Shown: one piece after another, positions 62,626-64,000 of the stretch
How the letters are laid out: every line of letters begins with the position of its first letter
How positions within the stretch are numbered: the first letter of the stretch is position 1
DNA from: Pedobacter frigiditerrae
GTDB lineage: Bacteria > Bacteroidota > Bacteroidia > Sphingobacteriales > Sphingobacteriaceae
Assembly: GCF_032678705.1 (NCBI RefSeq)
Contig: NZ_JAVTSS010000001.1
Coordinates: 1,674,001 to 1,738,000, forward strand
Reading direction: 5' to 3'
DNA length: 64,000 nt
Position numbers and translations under genes: made by a program
The notes under the pieces: generated by a model
Seen by the model: the letters and a program-made list of their open reading frames with translations, nothing else
The model's database searches: none
What the model was told of the DNA's origin: nothing

Positions 62626-63537
62626 TTATATCTCAAAGGTTAATCCTTCAATAGCAAGCTCAGTTTTAGGGAATACTGTTTTTGCTTCATCCAATAACTC
62701 ACTTAAAGTCTTATATCTTGATGAAAAATGTCCAATCAGCAACTTCTTAGCACCAACTATTTGAGCGATTTCTGCTGCTTGTAGTGCAGTTGTGTGATGT
62801 GTTTCTTTTGCTCTATCTAACATTTCATGCAAGAATGTAGCCTCATGATAAAGTGTGTCGCAACCTTTTATGGTTTCGAAATAGCGTTCATCAAATAAGG
62901 TATCCGAACAATATGCATAAGATTTTGGTTCTGCAGAATCTGTAGTGTAATCTAAATTCTTAATGACATCACCATTGGGCAAATCTAAATCAACCCCTCG
63001 TTTTAATAATGGATATAATTCTACAGGGATATTATCTTGTTCCAATTTATCAATCAAGAGTTTTCTTAATCGCTTTTTCTCAGTAAACTTAAAACCAGTA
63101 CAAGGAATGCGGTGATTTAAAATAATCGTTTCTACAGTAACGTCATTATTTTGGAAAATTACACCACTTTGAGTGGTATCCGTATAAAAATATACCAGCT
63201 CATATTTCAAATGTGTATCTGAATGTTTAAACTGAAGCTCAAGTATTTCTTGTAAAGCCGCAGGGCCATAAATGTAAAGAGGTTTTATACGACCATTTAG
63301 ATGCATACTAGAAAGCAATCCAATTAACCCAAAGTAATGGTCGCCATGTAAGTGACTAATAAAAATATAGTCAATTTTAGAAGCTTTAAGGTTAAACTTA
63401 ATTAACTGCTGTTGCGTTCCTTCGGCACAATCAATTAAATAAAACTTTTCATTACAATTTAATAATTGAGCTGTTGGATTTCTATTGTGAACCGGAGTAG
63501 CCGAGCTGCTACCCAAAATGGTTACTTCAAATTTCAT
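62626..63537 (-). CDS. rnz: Ribonuclease Z
   Basis: A 303-residue metallo-beta-lactamase-fold endonuclease that removes tRNA 3' trailers. It has GSSSATPVHNRNPTAQLL at the N-terminus, the zinc motif ISHLHGDHYFGLIGLL (about residues 60-75), HRIPCTGFKF (about 140), the Asp of YCSDTLFDE (about 210) and HHTTALQAAEIA with the closing His. Length matches the bacterial short form. The tRNA-Arg in this window lacks CCA, and its 3' end would be matured by such an enzyme before CCA addition. A STAS-domain gene lies upstream on the same strand after 6 bp. Confidence 0.95.
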   Translation of the reverse strand: MKFEVTILGSSSATPVHNRNPTAQLLNCNEKFYLIDCAEGTQQQLIKFNLKASKIDYIFISHLHGDHYFGLIGLLSSMHLNGRIKPLYIYGPAALQEILELQFKHSDTHLKYELVYFYTDTTQSGVIFQNNDVTVETIILNHRIPCTGFKFTEKKRLRKLLIDKLEQDNIPVELYPLLKRGVDLDLPNGDVIKNLDYTTDSAEPKSYAYCSDTLFDERYFETIKGCDTLYHEATFLHEMLDRAKETHHTTALQAAEIAQIVGAKKLLIGHFSSRYKTLSELLDEAKTVFPKTELAIEGLTFEI

Positions 63538-63543
63538 TAGAAG

Positions 63544-63930
63544 TTATCCTTTATCTACACCTCCACGTAATTCTTTCTCTATTTCTTCCATAAAGATTAA
63601 ATCTGTGGCTTCATCTAATTTATTTACAAACGTAACTGAATTATGAAGGTTTGACATCTTAACAATTTTTGCAATTGAATTGTTAACCCCTGTAACAACA
63701 AAAACACCTCCAGCACTTTTACAAAGTCTATCTCCTACTAAAAGACAGCTTAAATCCTGTGAATCATTACATTCTTCTACAACAGATAAGTCTAAAACTA
63801 TATTACGATAGCCTTCAGTATTTAACAAAATAAATTCTGATTTTAATGCAGGCGTGTTGTCGTTGGTGAACCTTGGCTCGTCCAATTTTAGAACAACATA
63901 TTTTTCGTGTTTATCTGTAGAGAATTTCAT
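63544..63930 (-). CDS. STAS domain protein (anti-sigma factor antagonist-like)
   Basis: A 128-residue soluble protein with a STAS fold: HEKYVVLKLDEPRFTNDNTP (residues 8-27), a central NIVLDLSVVEECNDSQDLSC (about 42-61) with the Ser/Asp loop, and VTGVNNSIAKIVKMSN near 80. SpoIIAA-like proteins bind an anti-sigma factor or similar partner when unphosphorylated. The Ser in DSQDL is a possible phosphorylation site. No kinase or sigma gene is nearby. It ends 6 bp before rnz starts, so the two are cotranscribed; its link to tRNA processing is unexplained. Confidence 0.82.
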   Translation of the reverse strand: MKFSTDKHEKYVVLKLDEPRFTNDNTPALKSEFILLNTEGYRNIVLDLSVVEECNDSQDLSCLLVGDRLCKSAGGVFVVTGVNNSIAKIVKMSNLHNSVTFVNKLDEATDLIFMEEIEKELRGGVDKG

Positions 63931-64000
63931 GATATGGTATTTTATTTAAACGAAAGTAACGATTATTAATTTGATAATAAATCCTTAATAGCATTTATCA

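Noticed and set aside
1-64000. Prophage, integrated plasmid or insertion sequence.
   Set aside because: No transposase, integrase, phage structural or plasmid replication gene was seen, and gene content is typical chromosomal Bacteroidota.

Overview
The window reads as chromosomal DNA of a Bacteroidota bacterium, most likely Sphingobacteriaceae and close to Pedobacter. This rests on three SusC/SusD pairs, the A+T-rich sequence, promoter elements of the TAnnTTTG type instead of sigma-70 boxes, weak A-rich ribosome binding regions, and dispersed hairpin repeats of kinds common in that group. No phage, transposase, integrase or CRISPR array was seen.

Region 1 (1-6.5 kb, minus strand) is part of a mannan or N-glycan utilisation locus: SusC, SusD, a ROK sugar kinase and a GH125 exo-alpha-1,6-mannosidase cut by the left edge. 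A perfect 18-bp LacI-type palindrome and a 21-bp-spaced direct repeat lie upstream of susC. Region 2 (7.2-10.8 kb, minus) is an iron-uptake pair, a TonB-dependent siderophore-type receptor and a PepSY membrane protein. Region 3 (11.3-21.2 kb) is a small pectin locus: SusC and SusD on plus, then two divergently transcribed PL1-type pectate lyases. Region 4 (21.4-33 kb) is mixed: an orphan PAS histidine kinase, a small protein that may have an ADP-ribosyltransferase-like fold, a DUF1826 protein, a YcaQ-family glycosylase, a TetR/SDR pair with twin operators around the promoter, a MOSC protein, a YceI lipoprotein, tRNA-Arg(TCT), a CHASE2-only membrane protein coupled to a FecR-like/TPR secreted protein, and two tandem small secreted paralogues.

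Region 5 (33.2-53.2 kb, minus) is a full L-rhamnose (rhamnogalacturonan-type) locus. SusC/SusD take up oligosaccharides, GH106 and a GH39-like enzyme cut them, and RhaT imports rhamnose. RhaI, an FGGY kinase and a RhaE-RhaW aldolase/dehydrogenase fusion degrade it. An AraC regulator and a GntR/periplasmic-binding-type regulator sit at the two ends of the enzyme genes, and an arabinose/fucose-isomerase-like protein is an unexplained extra. Region 6 (53.5-60.3 kb, plus) has a DUF1624 membrane protein, then an oxidative pentose phosphate cluster: polyphosphate-glucokinase-like ROK kinase, YihX-like HAD phosphatase, gnd, zwf, pgl. Region 7 (60.3-64 kb) is an alkylation-repair run (AraC/O6-methylguanine methyltransferase fusion, 2OG-Fe(II) oxygenase, AlkB) converging with rnz and a STAS protein.

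All three SusC/SusD pairs are followed by a strong hairpin just after susD, which suggests that transporter and enzyme levels are set separately. Dispersed inverted repeats cluster in and around the rhamnose locus, and one 102-bp element lies inside its operon. All functional calls are by recognition of sequence motifs; no database search was run.
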